Below are positions 62,848 to 64,000 of a stretch of 64,000 nucleotides of DNA, one piece after another (positions within the stretch are counted from its first letter, which is position 1; each line of letters opens with the position of its first letter). The notes under the pieces are model-generated. The model was not told the origin of the DNA, made no database searches, and was given only the letters and a program-made list of their open reading frames with translations. This DNA is from a virus. Both the position numbers and the translations under genes were made by a program. The stretch covers positions 1-64,000 of IMG/VR virus record IMGVR_UViG_3300012178_000001; one strand, 5' to 3'.

Positions 62848-63213
62848 ATGAGTAATGAGACCTATATGATAATTACTCAAGATATTATTATTGCTTATCT
62901 TGTAAATTTTTTAAATGTTGTAATTCCTGTAATGTTAGGAGCATATGCTAAGGAATTATATCACATAACTAAAAAGGAATATAAGAGAATTAATATACAA
63001 CGTATTATAATATCTGGGGTAGTTCCAGCATTTGGTCTCTCTGCATTTTTTGATAAGATACTATCTAAAGTCAGCTATGGCACACTAATATTTCTGTGCG
63101 TAGTAGGTGGGATGGTAGGGATGCAATTATTTGAAGAAATGTCAACTTTAGAAGGTATCCGACAATTAATGAGAGATATAAATGATTTTAAAGATTTTCG
63201 AGGTAAAAAATAA
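62848..63213 (+). CDS. Small multi-pass membrane protein, second holin candidate
   Basis: 121 aa, SD GAAGGGAG. Hydrophobic segments YLVNFLNVVIPVMLGAYA, IIISGVVPAFGLSAFF and TLIFLCVVGGMVGM with basic loops; charged C-terminus. Layout similar to class I holins. Same transcript as the two-pass protein. Confidence 0.55.
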   Translation: MSNETYMIITQDIIIAYLVNFLNVVIPVMLGAYAKELYHITKKEYKRINIQRIIISGVVPAFGLSAFFDKILSKVSYGTLIFLCVVGGMVGMQLFEEMSTLEGIRQLMRDINDFKDFRGKK

Positions 63214-63227
63214 TTAAGTAATATAAA

Positions 63228-63253
63228 AACAGATAACCTAAGGGTTATCTGTT
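63228..63253. terminator. Bidirectional terminator
   Basis: AACAGATAACC pairs with GGTTATCTGTT between convergent genes; the right arm overlaps the minus-strand stop. Confidence 0.85.
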
Positions 63254-63733
63254 AATTATTTTATCTGAGTGTAATAAATCTTTAGGTGTTATATTACCAG
63301 TTCTATATTCAGGAACTATATCAATGCCTAAATCAATATAGATATTATCTAACATTTCAGAACATATGAATTCATTCTTATTATTCAAGACTATATCTAT
63401 ATTAAATAGTATTCTAAGCCAAAAACCTAGTGTTAGTTGTATATAATCATAATCTATACCTACAGTCTTTATTATAGCTTTTCTTAAATTGCCTAAGTCA
63501 TAGTTTCCTTCTTCAAATTTCTTTACATAGTATACTTCATAGTCATCTTCATCATACTTGTCTAATCGTCTTATAACAATATCATCATATGTAGTCTCAG
63601 CAATTAATCTATCTTCAGCATCATATACAATTGCAACATGACTAAATTCAGTTCCTAGAATCTTAGTTATAATCCATGAATACCACTTAGTAGGTCTAAC
63701 GAATATAAGGTCACCATCTTTGATTTTTTTCAT
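63245..63733 (-). CDS. Permuted papain-like (YiiX/NlpC-P60 superfamily) hydrolase
   Basis: 162 aa. KDGDLIFVRP, then FSHVAIVYD (His32), and near residue 123 EFICSEMLDN (Cys) give the circularly permuted order His-then-Cys of YiiX/YaeF-type amidases. Such enzymes cut amide or ester bonds in lipids or peptidoglycan peptides. No signal peptide, so it acts inside the cell unless released. Class A promoter 28 nt upstream; SD is a GAAGGGTG. Confidence 0.75.
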   Translation of the reverse strand: MKKIKDGDLIFVRPTKWYSWIITKILGTEFSHVAIVYDAEDRLIAETTYDDIVIRRLDKYDEDDYEVYYVKKFEEGNYDLGNLRKAIIKTVGIDYDYIQLTLGFWLRILFNIDIVLNNKNEFICSEMLDNIYIDLGIDIVPEYRTGNITPKDLLHSDKIINR

Positions 63734-63760
63734 AAGTTATCACCCTTCATATATTTTAAT

Positions 63761-63772
63761 TAATTATATGTT
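63761..63772 (-). promoter_or_regulatory. Class A promoter for the papain-like gene
   Basis: Minus strand AACA-TATAAT-TA then AT, 28 nt before the ATG. Confidence 0.7.
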
Positions 63773-63776
63773 GAAA

Positions 63777-63805
63777 TTTAGCATAACCATTACAGTTATG
63801 CTAAA
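63777..63805. terminator. Terminator of the partial upstream gene
   Basis: TTTAGCATAAC pairs with GTTATGCTAAA, directly before the class A promoter on the minus strand. Confidence 0.75.
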
Positions 63806-63811
63806 CATATC

Positions 63812-64000
63812 TTATAAATTATACTTATCTTTTAACTTAAAATACTCAATTCTCTCAGTCATTATAGATTGCTTTAATCCATAGATATAGTCAAGTACAT
63901 TAACTCCACGCCCATCAGGGAACTCAGCATTTTCTAAATCAAATGTATGAAGTTGCGACTGTAAAGCCTTTAATTTATTATAATTAGCTAATTCATTCTC
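63812..64000 (-). CDS. Partial gene running off the window, helical protein
   Basis: The last 62 codons are visible, open to the window edge, ending TERIEYFKLKDKYNL-stop. A helical segment with GRGVNVLDYIYGLKQSI in the middle. Its start lies beyond the window; function not recognised. Confidence 0.6.
   Translation of the reverse strand, partial: ENELANYNKLKALQSQLHTFDLENAEFPDGRGVNVLDYIYGLKQSIMTERIEYFKLKDKYNL

Noticed and set aside
1-64000. Direct inference that the DNA contains uracil instead of thymine
   Set aside because: The promoter similarity to AR9 is suggestive only; base chemistry cannot be read from the sequence, and no uracil-specific gene such as a UDG inhibitor was seen in this window.
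1-64000. CRISPR arrays, tRNA genes, insertion sequences
   Set aside because: No regularly spaced direct repeats, no cloverleaf with GTTCRA arm, and no transposase or terminal inverted repeats were found by eye; a tRNA scan would be decisive.

Overview
The window is a contiguous piece of a giant (jumbo) contractile-tailed phage genome. It is extremely AT-rich, almost wholly coding, and has strong Gram-positive-style Shine-Dalgarno (SD) sequences (AAAGGAGG, GAAAGGGG). A T4-like baseplate set (gp6-, gp25- and gp53/LysM-type proteins, a hub-like protein), a roughly 2,400-aa tape-measure protein carrying a peptidoglycan peptidase, and an SH3b/amidase endolysin point to a myovirus of a low-GC Gram-positive host. 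Two genes encode halves of a multisubunit RNA polymerase beta-prime subunit, as in phiKZ-like giants and the Bacillus phages PBS1/AR9. The placement closest to PBS1/AR9 is strengthened by a recurring promoter, AACA-N6-TW, which is the late-promoter consensus I recall for the AR9 non-virion RNA polymerase. Whether this DNA contains uracil as in PBS1/AR9 cannot be told from sequence.

Layout. 0-1.3 kb: HU-like gene and a candidate structured RNA of about 350 nt ending in a terminator. 1.3-10 kb: tape measure and a tail protein. 10-11.4 kb: RusA-type resolvase and small genes. 11.4-16.4 kb (minus): baseplate operon. 16.5-20 kb: virion or ejected proteins. 20-23.2 kb (minus): hub-like protein, unknown gene, HAD phosphatase, frameshifted membrane gene. 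23.5-28.5 kb: unknown genes, a homing-endonuclease insertion and a PrsW-like membrane protease. 28.5-31.3 kb: gp25 and further baseplate genes. 31.4-33.1 kb: GroEL-like chaperonin. 33.2-37.2 kb: replication block with primase. 37.3-43.9 kb: metabolic block (HNH-like, radical SAM, RNase H, guanylate-kinase-like, anchored glucosaminidase). 44-48.8 kb: anchored transglycosylase, second HNH-like paralogue, structural genes. 48.9-58.2 kb: phosphoesterase, both RNA polymerase fragments and many small genes. 58.2-64 kb: structural protein, lysis cassette, membrane proteins and a papain-like hydrolase.

Gene control can be read from the DNA. Class A promoters (AACA-N6-TW, often followed by AAT) lie about 25-65 nt upstream of structural, lysis and chaperonin genes. 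Class B promoters (TATATTATW-N4-TGRT) lie about 35-45 nt upstream of the RNA polymerase beta-prime N-terminal half, the primase operon and several small-gene operons, and further upstream of the HU-like gene. The simplest reading is two phage polymerases serving early and late genes. Many operons end in clear hairpin terminators. Three genes appear to start at AUU or AUA codons behind strong SD sequences. No tRNA genes or CRISPR arrays were seen.
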